Position numbers and translations under genes: made by a program. Under the pieces are notes generated by a model that was not told where the DNA came from, did no database searches, and saw nothing but the letters and a program-made list of their open reading frames with translations. Below, one piece after another: positions 26,955-35,563 of a DNA stretch of 64,000 bases; the first letter of the stretch is position 1, and every line of letters starts with the position of its first letter. Origin of the DNA: Prevotellaceae bacterium UBA1746 (GTDB taxonomy: Bacteria; Bacteroidota; Bacteroidia; Bacteroidales; Bacteroidaceae); the NCBI GenBank assembly GCA_002314875.1, contig DCHS01000010.1, positions 111,763-175,762 of the forward strand, read 5' to 3'.

Positions 26955-29303
26955 CTATTTACTTTCTAACTTGAAAGACGATTCGAAATCTACGTAATAA
27001 TTGTTATAGGTGGAATCATAACGGACATAAGCCTGGATAGGTCCCTGGTCGACTCCATCAACAGTATAGTGCGCCTCGACTTTATTGTTGATTTTATCTG
27101 CATAGACTTGTGCTTCTGACTCACTCTTAAAGTGCTTATTGCCACCAGCAACAATAACAGCCAAGGCGGCATCATGAAGATTAGAGCACGTACCTACCAG
27201 CTTTTCTGTGGTTCCAACGTATGAACCAGTAAAGTCTATCTTCACGGTTTCGAGTAAAGACGGATAGCCGGAAATTGCAGCAGGTGTCACAACAACATCC
27301 ATATCAGCAAAATCCACGTCACCGGCACCTTCGTTCAACGTTACATCGCAATGTGCAGAGATACGATCCTCCTCCATTTTTATGTCATTGATTACTGCTT
27401 GGTGCGTATTATCAATCTTAACATTGTAATGGTCATCGGGGAACTTCACTCCTACAGCATCGAGAAGATCCATCAAGGAAACAGTAATAATACCAGACTT
27501 AACAGCAAGGTCAATGGTATAAGTAGTTTTCAAAGACCAACCGCTTACTGACGTATGAGAATCAAGATTTGCAAGAAAACGGCCATCGATAGTAACGGTC
27601 TTCCCAAGAATCTCGAGAGCATCGACCTTCGCATTGAGTGTCAACAGATTATTGATTTTCTCTACAACCGCCGAAGCTTCGCTCTTATTGCTATAAACAT
27701 GCTTAAACAAGTAGGGCAACAGCGCTTCGAGTAAATGGAATACATCCTTGACCTCACCAGAAACTCGCATCGGCTTGCTTCCTAAAAGACTGACATCAAA
27801 ATTGTCGACCGCAATGATTAGGTGATCATTATTCTCACCGCTTGTACCCGCCGAAGGCTTAATGGAAATAGTAGCATCAATGCTCTCAATATCACTGCCA
27901 TTTTTACCCGCACCAACAAAACGCGCCTTTAGAGGAGTCGTCACATTAAGAATACCGCTGATCGTTCCATCACCGCTATCAATATCAAGAGGCAGATTCT
28001 GATAGGCCGCAGAACTAAACACATCATAAATGATTTCGATCAAGTCTTGGTACTGATCTACAGGAAGGTAGGTAGTGGGGATATAGGTTCCGCGCAAACA
28101 GCCATCCATCAAAGCCCCGAAATACTTAAAGCCACCTATAAGATGATTATCGAGGGATACATTATCAAGTATTGTATTCAAGACCAGATCAATAGCGGTA
28201 GAATTCCAATCGTAGGACTTCATGTCCGTATTGAGTTCAACGATCTTATCGCCCCAAACCGCTTTAGCTTCCTGAAGGCAAGCATAGGGAATCGTCTGAT
28301 CATCAACAAGATGGAAAACTTCGATGGGAGTCAGTGGAATCCAGCCTTCAATCACGCTCTCTTTTTTGAAAACTTTTCGAAGAGCACGATAAGGTCCGGA
28401 TTTCCCGTCTAAGACTTTTGGCAAAAAGACATCAGAGAGGTGCAGTTCGGTCTTTCCCATCAACTCTTTCAATATATCCTCCTGCTGCATAGAGTCAACA
28501 GTGCGACCATCGAGGGAATTAAGGTATCCCGATGCTAAAAAATCAGGAGTAAAAATATCAGTTTCCTTATAGGCACGGAGCGTACTTTCTCCATAAACAT
28601 CGAGAGCGCCATGGACAAGATTTATTGCAGTTATCGGCGATGCTGTAGCCTGTTGTTTAATGAGTATATCAAAGAGAAGAACTGGTACAAGCGGACCGCC
28701 GCCGCAGATCGTCCTTTGCAGTTTGATGATGTTTCTCTGCTCGGGAGTGCAATAATTCTCAATATGCTTCTGAACAGCAATTGCCAAAGATCCACCCTTA
28801 CTGTATCCCGTATTCAGGGTATAATAATCCTCTGCCAAAGAGATGCTGTTTTTCTGAACATAGTCTATTGCCGCAAAGAATCCGTCCACCATTTGTCGCG
28901 CAAGGAGCGTATGCATCAGCAATCCTTCAGAATGACCTACATCTTTTCCAAATCCTTTCAGGTCGGGCTCAACTACCATTGCACCCTCTGTAGCTATGCG
29001 GGCAATAATCCCCATATTTATGCTGGCTTCTCCGGAAGGGGCCTGGGCATTGGTAAAAGCCATTGAAGGAGAATTCAAAACCACGAAAGAAATCGCACGC
29101 GCTGTACTCTTGTCCTTATTCAAAGGCAATGTTAAGCGTTCTGATAGCGTGCAAGGCTGATTCTTCTCATTAACAGATTGGTACTCAACAGTTACAGACT
29201 TAAAACAACCTCGGTATTCTTTATCGTAAGCAAAAGCAGAGATTGCGCTGCAAACGAGCACAATCTGTATAAGAACCAGTCTAAGAAAAAATTGGAATTT
29301 CAT
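26955..29303 (-). CDS. large secreted alpha/beta-hydrolase-like protein with unknown C-terminal region
   Basis: A 782-residue exported protein with signal peptide (MKFQFFLRLVLIQIVLVCSA, cleavage near AFA). Residues ~30-400 look like an alpha/beta hydrolase related to secreted lipases. The nucleophile elbow is GYSKGGS (Ser168), a candidate Asp is in HLVDDQTIP and a candidate His in DNHLIGG. The remaining ~380 residues are beta-rich with two similar-looking segments (each about TISIKP.../VVVTP...), possibly calycin- or BACON-like, which I do not recognise. It precedes mutY in the same orientation, probably by chance packing. Substrate unknown; carboxylesterase or lipase is plausible. Confidence 0.7.
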   Translation of the reverse strand: MKFQFFLRLVLIQIVLVCSAISAFAYDKEYRGCFKSVTVEYQSVNEKNQPCTLSERLTLPLNKDKSTARAISFVVLNSPSMAFTNAQAPSGEASINMGIIARIATEGAMVVEPDLKGFGKDVGHSEGLLMHTLLARQMVDGFFAAIDYVQKNSISLAEDYYTLNTGYSKGGSLAIAVQKHIENYCTPEQRNIIKLQRTICGGGPLVPVLLFDILIKQQATASPITAINLVHGALDVYGESTLRAYKETDIFTPDFLASGYLNSLDGRTVDSMQQEDILKELMGKTELHLSDVFLPKVLDGKSGPYRALRKVFKKESVIEGWIPLTPIEVFHLVDDQTIPYACLQEAKAVWGDKIVELNTDMKSYDWNSTAIDLVLNTILDNVSLDNHLIGGFKYFGALMDGCLRGTYIPTTYLPVDQYQDLIEIIYDVFSSAAYQNLPLDIDSGDGTISGILNVTTPLKARFVGAGKNGSDIESIDATISIKPSAGTSGENNDHLIIAVDNFDVSLLGSKPMRVSGEVKDVFHLLEALLPYLFKHVYSNKSEASAVVEKINNLLTLNAKVDALEILGKTVTIDGRFLANLDSHTSVSGWSLKTTYTIDLAVKSGIITVSLMDLLDAVGVKFPDDHYNVKIDNTHQAVINDIKMEEDRISAHCDVTLNEGAGDVDFADMDVVVTPAAISGYPSLLETVKIDFTGSYVGTTEKLVGTCSNLHDAALAVIVAGGNKHFKSESEAQVYADKINNKVEAHYTVDGVDQGPIQAYVRYDSTYNNYYVDFESSFKLESK

Positions 29304-29312
29304 AGGAATGCA

Positions 29313-29366
29313 AATAAAAAAGCAGCGTGATTCTAACTCTTGCTGCCAACAATCAGAATCACGCTG
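29313..29366 (-). terminator. terminator of the DUF1573-guanylyltransferase pair
   Basis: On the reverse strand CAGCGTGATTC and GAATCACGCTG pair perfectly (plus-strand arms 29323-29333 and 29356-29366) and are followed by CTTTTTTATT, between the guanylyltransferase stop and the hydrolase start. Confidence 0.88.
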
Positions 29367-29373
29367 TAGGACT

Positions 29374-30438
29374 TTAACTCATAAATGACTTTATGCGCTG
29401 CTCTTCTGTCATCTTGCAGATGAGGAGGTTGCCGTCTTTCTCAACGACAATGTAACCATCGAGACCTTGCACAATCACTTTCTTTAACGATGAGGTATGA
29501 ACGATATTGTCATGCGACTCTACAAGGCGGGTATCATCACCGATGATGGCATTACCATATTCATCCTTTTCCGTACGGTCGCGCAAAGACCCCCAAGTTC
29601 CCAAGTCACTCCATCCGAAGTCAACAGGATAGACAAAGACTTCTTCCGCTTTTTCCATAATAGCATAGTCCACGGAAATGTTGGGACAAGTCGGGAAAAC
29701 CTCGTTAATCACATCCTGCTCATTGGCTTTATCATAAACCGGCTGAAGGTTTTCAAAGATGTTTGAAATCTCAGGAGCATAAATGCGGAACGCATTGACG
29801 ATGGTCGAAACACTCCAAACAAAGATACCGGAATTCCAATAGTAATTGTTCTCCTTTATATACTCTTGTGCGGTTTCGAGGTTAGGCTTTTCCTTGAAAG
29901 CATCAACACGGAAGAGATTCTTCTGACGTAGAGCGGGATAACTCAAATCAGCACGGATGTAACCATAGCCCGTTGCTGGACGGGTAGGCTTCATTCCCAA
30001 CGTAACAATAGCATCTGTCTCGGCTGCAAACGCCAAAGTATTATTAATTGAGTCTCGGAAAAGTTCTACATCCTTGATATCATGATCAGAGGGCGTAACC
30101 ACAACGTTTGCACGAGGATTACGCATCTTTATTTTCCAGGAAACATAGCAGATACAAGGCGCTGTTCCACGGCCACAAGGTTCGAGGAGGATATTTTCCT
30201 CAGAAATCTCAGGCAACTGCTCCTTGACCATTTCAGCAAAAGCCGCACCTGTTACCACCCAGACATTTTCCATAGGAACAATACCCTGGAAACGGTCTAG
30301 GGTGAGCTGGAGCATCGTTCTGCCACAACCCATAATATCGAGAAACTGTTTAGGACGGGTCTCAGTACTCATAGGCCAGAAGCGAGTTCCCTTGCCACCA
30401 GCCATAATAACGAGATGATTGTTCGTGGGATTCATCAT
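29374..30438 (-). CDS. mannose-1-phosphate guanylyltransferase
   Basis: Forms GDP-mannose from mannose 1-phosphate and GTP, feeding envelope and capsule glycans. The 354-residue enzyme has the nucleotidyltransferase signature MAGGKGTRFWPMSTETRPKQ at residue ~12, the VTPSDHDI metal site, and FGWSDLGTWGSL typical of this enzyme. It lacks the isomerase domain of bifunctional ManC/AlgA types. It follows the DUF1573 gene by five bases. The start may be at 30438 or the adjacent ATG at 30435. Confidence 0.94.
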   Translation of the reverse strand: MMNPTNNHLVIMAGGKGTRFWPMSTETRPKQFLDIMGCGRTMLQLTLDRFQGIVPMENVWVVTGAAFAEMVKEQLPEISEENILLEPCGRGTAPCICYVSWKIKMRNPRANVVVTPSDHDIKDVELFRDSINNTLAFAAETDAIVTLGMKPTRPATGYGYIRADLSYPALRQKNLFRVDAFKEKPNLETAQEYIKENNYYWNSGIFVWSVSTIVNAFRIYAPEISNIFENLQPVYDKANEQDVINEVFPTCPNISVDYAIMEKAEEVFVYPVDFGWSDLGTWGSLRDRTEKDEYGNAIIGDDTRLVESHDNIVHTSSLKKVIVQGLDGYIVVEKDGNLLICKMTEEQRIKSFMS

Positions 30439-30443
30439 TATAA

Positions 30444-30830
30444 TTATTTCTTTTCAACCATGTTGCCTTCGATATATACGCGAACGAGGGCATTGGTTGC
30501 ATTGGAGCGAACGCTGACTGTCTTTTTGAACTTTCCAGGAATCTTACCCTTTCCGTTGTAGACAACCTTCACTTCACCGGTCTTGCCAGGAGCGATAGCC
30601 TCCTTTGAGAAAGTAGGAACCGTACATCCGCAAGACGCAAAAGCCTGATGGATGACAAGAGGCTTGTCACCTGTATTCTTGAACTTGAAAACATAAGTCT
30701 GAGGCTGATCTTCGGTGAAATTACCGTAATCATGAGTTGTCGTTTCGAACTTGATAACGGCTTGTGCGGCAACGGTCATCGTGCCGCAGAGAAGTGCGCC
30801 AAAAAGGCACGCAGTTATTTTCTTGAACAT
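30444..30830 (-). CDS. DUF1573 exported protein
   Basis: A 128-residue exported protein of the DUF1573 family, which has an immunoglobulin-like fold and is frequent in Bacteroidetes. A signal peptide (MFKKITACLFGALLCGTMTVAAQA) precedes the family motifs THDYGNFTE and HQAFASCGCTVP. The role is unknown. The ATG at 30830 is preferred to one eight codons upstream because it directly opens the signal peptide; the upstream one overlaps the promoter -7 box. Confidence 0.88.
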   Translation of the reverse strand: MFKKITACLFGALLCGTMTVAAQAVIKFETTTHDYGNFTEDQPQTYVFKFKNTGDKPLVIHQAFASCGCTVPTFSKEAIAPGKTGEVKVVYNGKGKIPGKFKKTVSVRSNATNALVRVYIEGNMVEKK

Positions 30831-30851
30831 ATTTTTTCTATTTTGACTCTG

Positions 30852-30884
30852 CAAAATTAGTCATTTTTATTAATTGAACGCAAA
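30852..30884 (-). promoter_or_regulatory. promoter of the DUF1573-guanylyltransferase pair
   Basis: Reverse-strand TTTG (30884-30881), 21-base spacer, TAATTTTG (30859-30852): a full Bacteroidetes promoter, leader about 15 bases. Confidence 0.75.
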
Positions 30885-30922
30885 TTTTACCGTTTTTTTT
30901 TCGCTTATAGCGTAAATATGAC

Positions 30923-30930
30923 TATTTTTG
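30923..30930 (+). promoter_or_regulatory. -7 element just before ruvC
   Basis: TATTTTTG ends 4 bases before the ruvC GTG. If active, transcription would begin at or within the start codon. No -33 TTTG is seen at the usual distance. Confidence 0.35.
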
Positions 30931-30934
30931 CCGC

Positions 30935-31561
30935 GTGAATAAGCCAAACGACCCATCATCCGAGAGAATCATCCTCGGAATTGACCCTGGTACGAATGTA
31001 CTAGGGTATGGTTTGATTTCGGTAAAAGGCAAAGAAGTTAAGATGATTGCCATGGGTGTCATTGACTTGAGAAAAGTTGCTGATATCTATTTGAAACTTG
31101 GCCGCATCTATGAACGCGTGATGAGCATCATTGATAGTTTCAAACCCGATGAACTATCCATCGAGGCACCGTTTTTCGGTAAGAACGTACAGTCGATGTT
31201 GAAACTCGGACGCGCCCAGGGTGTGGTGATTGCTGCGGCCATCAGCCGACAGATTCCTATTCACGAATATGCCCCCATGGCCATCAAACAGGCCATTACA
31301 GGAAAGGGTTCAGCCTCAAAAGAGCAGGTTGCTGGAATTATGAAAAGAATGCTGAACATTTCAGATGAAAGCATGCTACCCTACCTTGATGCCACCGATG
31401 CTCTTGCTGCGGCCTATTGCCACCATATCAATACCATGAAACGTGGTGTCAAGAGCAGTATTCCTGCAGCCGCACTCCATTCGCAGAAAGCACCGAAAAG
31501 CAAATCTGCATCATGGGCAGACTTTGTTACAAAGAATTCCGACCGAATTCATAAGAGCTAA
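30935..31561 (+). CDS. ruvC: crossover junction endodeoxyribonuclease RuvC
   Basis: Holliday-junction resolvase, 208 residues. Catalytic acids are visible in GIDPGT (residue ~17), LSIEAPF and DATDALAAA. The start is a GTG: the first in-frame ATG would remove the DPGT catalytic Asp, so GTG at 30935 is required. The C-terminal ~45 residues are a basic, lysine- and serine-rich tail. The methylmalonyl-CoA decarboxylase operon begins 49 bases downstream. Confidence 0.93.
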   Translation: MNKPNDPSSERIILGIDPGTNVLGYGLISVKGKEVKMIAMGVIDLRKVADIYLKLGRIYERVMSIIDSFKPDELSIEAPFFGKNVQSMLKLGRAQGVVIAAAISRQIPIHEYAPMAIKQAITGKGSASKEQVAGIMKRMLNISDESMLPYLDATDALAAAYCHHINTMKRGVKSSIPAAALHSQKAPKSKSASWADFVTKNSDRIHKS

Positions 31562-31610
31562 AGCCCAAAGAAAATCAAAAAAACAAGTAAAAACAAACAT
31601 AATAATCTCA

Positions 31611-33173
31611 ATGAGTATTCAGCAAGAAAACATTATGAAACTCGTGGAACGCCGCGAGAAAGCCCGTCTTGGTGGTGGTCTTAAGCGTATCGACGCTCAG
31701 CACCAGAAGGGAAAATATACTGCACGCGAACGTCTCGCTATGCTTCTCGATGAAGGTAGTTTTGAAGAAATGGACATGTTTGTCCAGCACAGATGTACCA
31801 ATTTCGGCATGGAAAAAAGCCATACCGATGGTGACGGTGTCGTTACCGGTGTTGGTACTATTGGTGGACGAATCGTTTATGTATATGCTCAAGACTTTAC
31901 AGTAAGCGGTGGCTCACTCTCCAAGACCATGTCTGAAAAGATCTGTAAGATTATGGACATGGCAATGGTAAACGGCGCACCCGTTATTGGTCTCAACGAC
32001 TCTGGTGGTGCTCGTATCCAGGAAGGTATCGATGCCCTCGCTGGTTATGGAGACATTTTCCAGCATAACATCAAGGCATCTGGTGTCGTTCCTCAGATTT
32101 CCGCAATCATGGGTCCGTGCGCCGGCGGTGCAGTTTACAGCCCTGCCCTCACCGACTTTACCTTCATGGTGAAGAACACCTCTTATATGTTCTTGACGGG
32201 TCCTGCCGTTGTTAAGAGTGTGACCGGTGAAGATGTTGACCAGGAACGTCTCGGTGGTGCCAGTGTTCATGCAAGCAAGAGCGGTGTAACCCATTTTGCT
32301 TCTGAAAATGAAGAAGAATGTCTCGCAGATATTAAGCGTCTTCTCAGCTTCCTTCCCCAGAACAATATGGAAGAGGCTCCCCGTCGTGCTACCAACGACT
32401 TGGCAAACCGTGTAGATGATATGCTTAATGATATCATCCCCGACAATCCCAACAAGGCTTATGACATGCACAGTGTTATCGCAAGCATTGTTGACGATGC
32501 TGACTTCTTTGAAATCCACAAGAACTTTGCCAAGAATATCATTGTAGGTTTCGCTCATATGAATGGACGCAGCGTAGGTATCGTGGCAAATAACCCCGGC
32601 GTACTCGCTGGTGTGCTTGATATTAACGCTTCTCGTAAGGGTTCTCGCTTCGTTCGTTTCTGCGATGCCTTTAACATTCCTATCGTAACTCTAGTGGATG
32701 TTCCCGGATTCCTCCCAGGAACCCAACAGGAATATGGCGCTGTGATTTCTCATGGTGCAAAGCTCCTTTTCGCTTATGGTGAAGCAACAGTTCCCAAGGT
32801 AACCGTAACACTTCGCAAGTCTTATGGTGGTGCTCACATCGTAATGGGCAGTAAGTATCTAGAAAGTGATGTGAACTACGCTTGGCCTTCTGCAAATATC
32901 GCAGTAATGGGTGCAGACGGTGCTGTCGGCGTTCTCTATGGAAAGGAAATCAAGGCAGAAGAAGATCCTGAGAAGAAGAAGGAACTCACCGAGCAGAAGA
33001 AGAATGAATACAACGATTTGTTCTGCAATCCTTATCAGGCTGCCCAGAAGGGATATATCGAGGATGTCATCGAACCTCGCAACACCCGTTTCCGCGTAAT
33101 TCGTGCGCTTGAATTCCTTCAGAACAAGCACAAGGAAATGCCTGCCAAGAAACACGACAATCTGCCCACATAG
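31611..33173 (+). CDS. mmdA: methylmalonyl-CoA decarboxylase/propionyl-CoA carboxylase carboxyltransferase subunit
   Basis: Carboxyltransferase (alpha) subunit, 520 residues, that moves the carboxyl group of methylmalonyl-CoA onto biotin. It has the acyl-CoA carboxylase beta-chain signature ARERLAMLLDEGSFEE, GPCAGGAVYSPA, and FLPGTQQEYGAVISHGAKLL. The ATG at 31611 (MSIQQENIMKLVERR) is chosen; a reading frame open from 31443 runs back into ruvC and is not family-like. With the next three genes it makes a complete Na+-translocating decarboxylase of the succinate-to-propionate pathway. Confidence 0.95.
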   Translation: MSIQQENIMKLVERREKARLGGGLKRIDAQHQKGKYTARERLAMLLDEGSFEEMDMFVQHRCTNFGMEKSHTDGDGVVTGVGTIGGRIVYVYAQDFTVSGGSLSKTMSEKICKIMDMAMVNGAPVIGLNDSGGARIQEGIDALAGYGDIFQHNIKASGVVPQISAIMGPCAGGAVYSPALTDFTFMVKNTSYMFLTGPAVVKSVTGEDVDQERLGGASVHASKSGVTHFASENEEECLADIKRLLSFLPQNNMEEAPRRATNDLANRVDDMLNDIIPDNPNKAYDMHSVIASIVDDADFFEIHKNFAKNIIVGFAHMNGRSVGIVANNPGVLAGVLDINASRKGSRFVRFCDAFNIPIVTLVDVPGFLPGTQQEYGAVISHGAKLLFAYGEATVPKVTVTLRKSYGGAHIVMGSKYLESDVNYAWPSANIAVMGADGAVGVLYGKEIKAEEDPEKKKELTEQKKNEYNDLFCNPYQAAQKGYIEDVIEPRNTRFRVIRALEFLQNKHKEMPAKKHDNLPT

Positions 33174-33218
33174 TATTCGCAGGTTCAAAGTAAGAATTCA
33201 TAAAACAACCCCATAGAT

Positions 33219-33551
33219 ATGAATGAAGCAATTTCATTAACGGTTGTCTGCATCTTTGTGGTGTTCTCAGCTTTGCTGATTCTGATGTTTACCTATAAGA
33301 TTTTAGGTTATTTCTTCGAAAGAAGTCAGAAGAAGGAAGCACAGAAAGCTGCAGAGCCTGTAGTTCAGAAGCCCGTTGTCTCTGCTAATGTTGAAGACGA
33401 CAATGTGGTAGCTGCCATCGCTCTCGCCTTGCAAATGTTTGAAGCAGAGAACATGCACGACACAGAAAGTTATGTACTGACGATGAACCCTTCATCATCA
33501 GACTGGCAGAACCGTGCAAGGAATTTTAGAAAATATCCGAAACAAAAATAA
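33219..33551 (+). CDS. mmdD: OadG-family delta subunit of the decarboxylase
   Basis: A 110-residue single-pass membrane protein: one N-terminal hydrophobic helix (residues 6-30) then a charged, Ala/Glu-rich cytoplasmic part ending in a family-like DWQNRARNFRKY. OadG/MmdD subunits hold the carboxyltransferase to the membrane beta subunit. It lies between the carboxyltransferase and biotin carrier genes. Confidence 0.85.
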   Translation: MNEAISLTVVCIFVVFSALLILMFTYKILGYFFERSQKKEAQKAAEPVVQKPVVSANVEDDNVVAAIALALQMFEAENMHDTESYVLTMNPSSSDWQNRARNFRKYPKQK

Positions 33552-33554
33552 AAA

Positions 33555-33995
33555 ATGAAAACATACGAATTCACCATAAACGGTAAAGAATATACGGTAG
33601 AAATCGGCGCTGTTGAATCTACTTCTGCTCAGGTTGTTGTCAACGGCCAGAACTATACCGTAAACTATCCCGAGAAGAAAGTGAGCCAGCCTGTTGCTGT
33701 AGCACCCGTTGCTGCTCCTGTTGCTGCCGCTCCCGTACCCGCTGCTCCTGCAAAACCTGCTCCTGCTGCAGTTCCTGCAGGTGGCTCAACTATCGCATCT
33801 CCCCTCCCCGGTGTAATCCTCCAGGTTCTCGTGAAGGATGGCGAAGCCGTTAAGCGTGGTCAGAAGCTCCTCGTTCTCGAAGCAATGAAAATGGAAAACG
33901 ATATCCTCGCAGAAGCTGATGGTACCGTGACCAAAGTTCTCGTTCAGCAAGGCGACTCTGTACTCGAGGGTGCAGACCTTGTCGTAATGGCGTAA
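33555..33995 (+). CDS. mmdC: biotin carrier subunit of methylmalonyl-CoA decarboxylase
   Basis: A 146-residue biotin carboxyl carrier protein. The N-terminal small domain is joined by a proline-alanine-rich linker (residues ~50-75) to a biotinyl domain with the lysine in LEAMKMEND. It shuttles CO2 between the carboxyltransferase and the membrane pump. It starts three bases after the delta-subunit stop, so expression is tightly linked. Confidence 0.94.
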   Translation: MKTYEFTINGKEYTVEIGAVESTSAQVVVNGQNYTVNYPEKKVSQPVAVAPVAAPVAAAPVPAAPAKPAPAAVPAGGSTIASPLPGVILQVLVKDGEAVKRGQKLLVLEAMKMENDILAEADGTVTKVLVQQGDSVLEGADLVVMA

Positions 33996-34011
33996 TCTCA
34001 AAAATCAAAAC

Positions 34012-35154
34012 ATGCATCAAATTTTTGACTCTCTAATACAATTCTGGGGATATACCGGTTTCGCCAACTGCACATTTGCCCATGTGGTAATGATCTTGAT
34101 TGGTATCACATTTATCTGCCTGGGTATCTTCAAGAAGTGGGAGCCGCTGTTGCTCGTTCCCATAGGCTTTGGTATTATCGTCGGAAACATTCCTTTTACG
34201 GAAGGTCTTAACATAGGTATCTACGAAGAGAATTCCGTTCTGAACATTCTCTATTCCGGTGTTCGCCAAGGTTGGTATCCCCCACTGATTTTCCTTGGTA
34301 TCGGTGCCATGACCGACTTCTCCTCACTCATCTCTCAGCCCCGTTTGATGATTATTGGTGCCGCAGCTCAGGTTGGTATTTTTGCTGCTTTCCTTGCGTC
34401 ACAGGCCTTGGGCTTCACTCCCTCAGAAGCTGGTGCAATCGGTATCATTGGTGGTGCAGACGGTCCTACCGCAATCTTCCTTTCTTCTAAGCTTGCTCCG
34501 GATCTTATGGGTGCTATTGCTGTTTGTGCTTACTCCTATATGGCCCTTGTTCCGGTAATTCAGAAACCACTGATGCTGATGTTGACCACGAAGAAAGAAC
34601 GCAACATCATCATGCCTAAGCCCCGCAAGGTTGGTCCGAAGGAAAAGATCATCTTCCCGATTGTAGGCTTCATCTGTACGGCATTCATCGTACCTTCTGG
34701 TCTTCCCCTCCTCGGTATGTTGTTCTTCGGTAATCTTTTGAAAGAAAGTGGCGTAACTCGTCGTTTGGCAGAAACCGCACGCGGTCCGCTGATTGATGTT
34801 GTAACAATCCTTATCGGTCTTACCGTTGGTGCGTCTACTCAGGCAGACAAGTTCCTCTCAGATAAATCTATCAAGATTTTCTGCCTTGGACTTTTCTCCT
34901 TCGTCATCGCTACAGCGTCTGGTATTCTCTTCGTGAAGTTCATCAATCTATTCTTGAAGGAAGGTCACAAGATTAACCCGTTGATTGGTAATGCCGGTGT
35001 ATCTGCTGTTCCTGACAGTGCCCGTGTATCAGAAACCGTAGGTCTCGAATGCAACCCAGGCAATCACCTCCTCATGCAGGCTATGGCCCCCAATGTTGCA
35101 GGTGTTATCGGTTCTGCCGTTGCTGCAGGTCTTCTGCTCAGTTTCCTTAGTTAA
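34012..35154 (+). CDS. mmdB: Na+-pumping decarboxylase beta subunit
   Basis: A 380-residue integral membrane protein with about nine to eleven hydrophobic helices that decarboxylates carboxybiotin and exports Na+. Family landmarks are IGGADGPTAIFLSSKLAP with its Na+-site Asp and the C-terminal NPGNHLLMQAMAPNVAGVIGSAVAAG. It completes the four-gene set; the same architecture serves oxaloacetate or glutaconyl-CoA decarboxylases, so the substrate is assigned by the methylmalonyl-type alpha subunit and the propionate-forming lifestyle of the group. Confidence 0.93.
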   Translation: MHQIFDSLIQFWGYTGFANCTFAHVVMILIGITFICLGIFKKWEPLLLVPIGFGIIVGNIPFTEGLNIGIYEENSVLNILYSGVRQGWYPPLIFLGIGAMTDFSSLISQPRLMIIGAAAQVGIFAAFLASQALGFTPSEAGAIGIIGGADGPTAIFLSSKLAPDLMGAIAVCAYSYMALVPVIQKPLMLMLTTKKERNIIMPKPRKVGPKEKIIFPIVGFICTAFIVPSGLPLLGMLFFGNLLKESGVTRRLAETARGPLIDVVTILIGLTVGASTQADKFLSDKSIKIFCLGLFSFVIATASGILFVKFINLFLKEGHKINPLIGNAGVSAVPDSARVSETVGLECNPGNHLLMQAMAPNVAGVIGSAVAAGLLLSFLS

Positions 35155-35168
35155 ATAGTTCTCTCAAT

Positions 35169-35206
35169 AATCAGAGGGGCGTATCGCGTGATACGCCCCT
35201 CTGATT
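35169..35206. terminator. bidirectional terminator between mmdB and the DUF721 gene
   Basis: A perfect 17-base-pair stem AATCAGAGGGGCGTATC (35169-35185) with its complement (35190-35206) and a GCGT loop, between convergent genes. Confidence 0.9.
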
Positions 35207-35228
35207 TATTATAATACAAAAACGAAAA

Positions 35229-35534
35229 TTATCGTACTAATGTTGGAGTAAAGCGAATGTCTGCAATAATGTGACTACCAACTTTATCATTAAGACATCG
35301 AACCAACTGACTGCGTTTCATCTGCAAATCCTGGCACAACGAAGCAGAATCGGTTTCCACAAGCAGAACCTGTTCACGAATATTTGCAGCAAAGGTATGT
35401 TGGGCTATCATCTCTCCAACAACCTCTGGCCAAGCTTGGATCAAGCGCAGTTGAAGCAATGGCGTTTCCAGTCCACTTTCGCGAAGGAATTGCAGCAATG
35501 CATCACTTACTGATTGTTCTTTTCTACGTTCCAT
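35229..35534 (-). CDS. DUF721 (DciA-like) protein
   Basis: A 101-residue protein of family DUF721, related to the replicative-helicase loader DciA. Family features are the central AWPEVVGEMIAQHT and the segment EQVLLVETDSASLCQDLQ. It sits immediately downstream of recF, a usual Bacteroidetes pairing that supports a DNA-replication role; that role is inferred. Confidence 0.85.
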   Translation of the reverse strand: MERRKEQSVSDALLQFLRESGLETPLLQLRLIQAWPEVVGEMIAQHTFAANIREQVLLVETDSASLCQDLQMKRSQLVRCLNDKVGSHIIADIRFTPTLVR

Positions 35535-35563
35535 AACTCTATATAATAATATTAGATGAGAAT

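Noticed and set aside
30855..30934. Replication origin at the switch from mostly reverse to mostly forward genes
   Set aside because: No dnaA, DnaA-box cluster or unwinding region is seen; reverse genes (DUF721, recF) also occur right of it. Operon orientation alone is not evidence.
31443..31610. N-terminal extension of mmdA overlapping ruvC
   Set aside because: The extra 56 codons lie in another frame of ruvC, are unlike the family, and an ATG in the right place exists at 31611.
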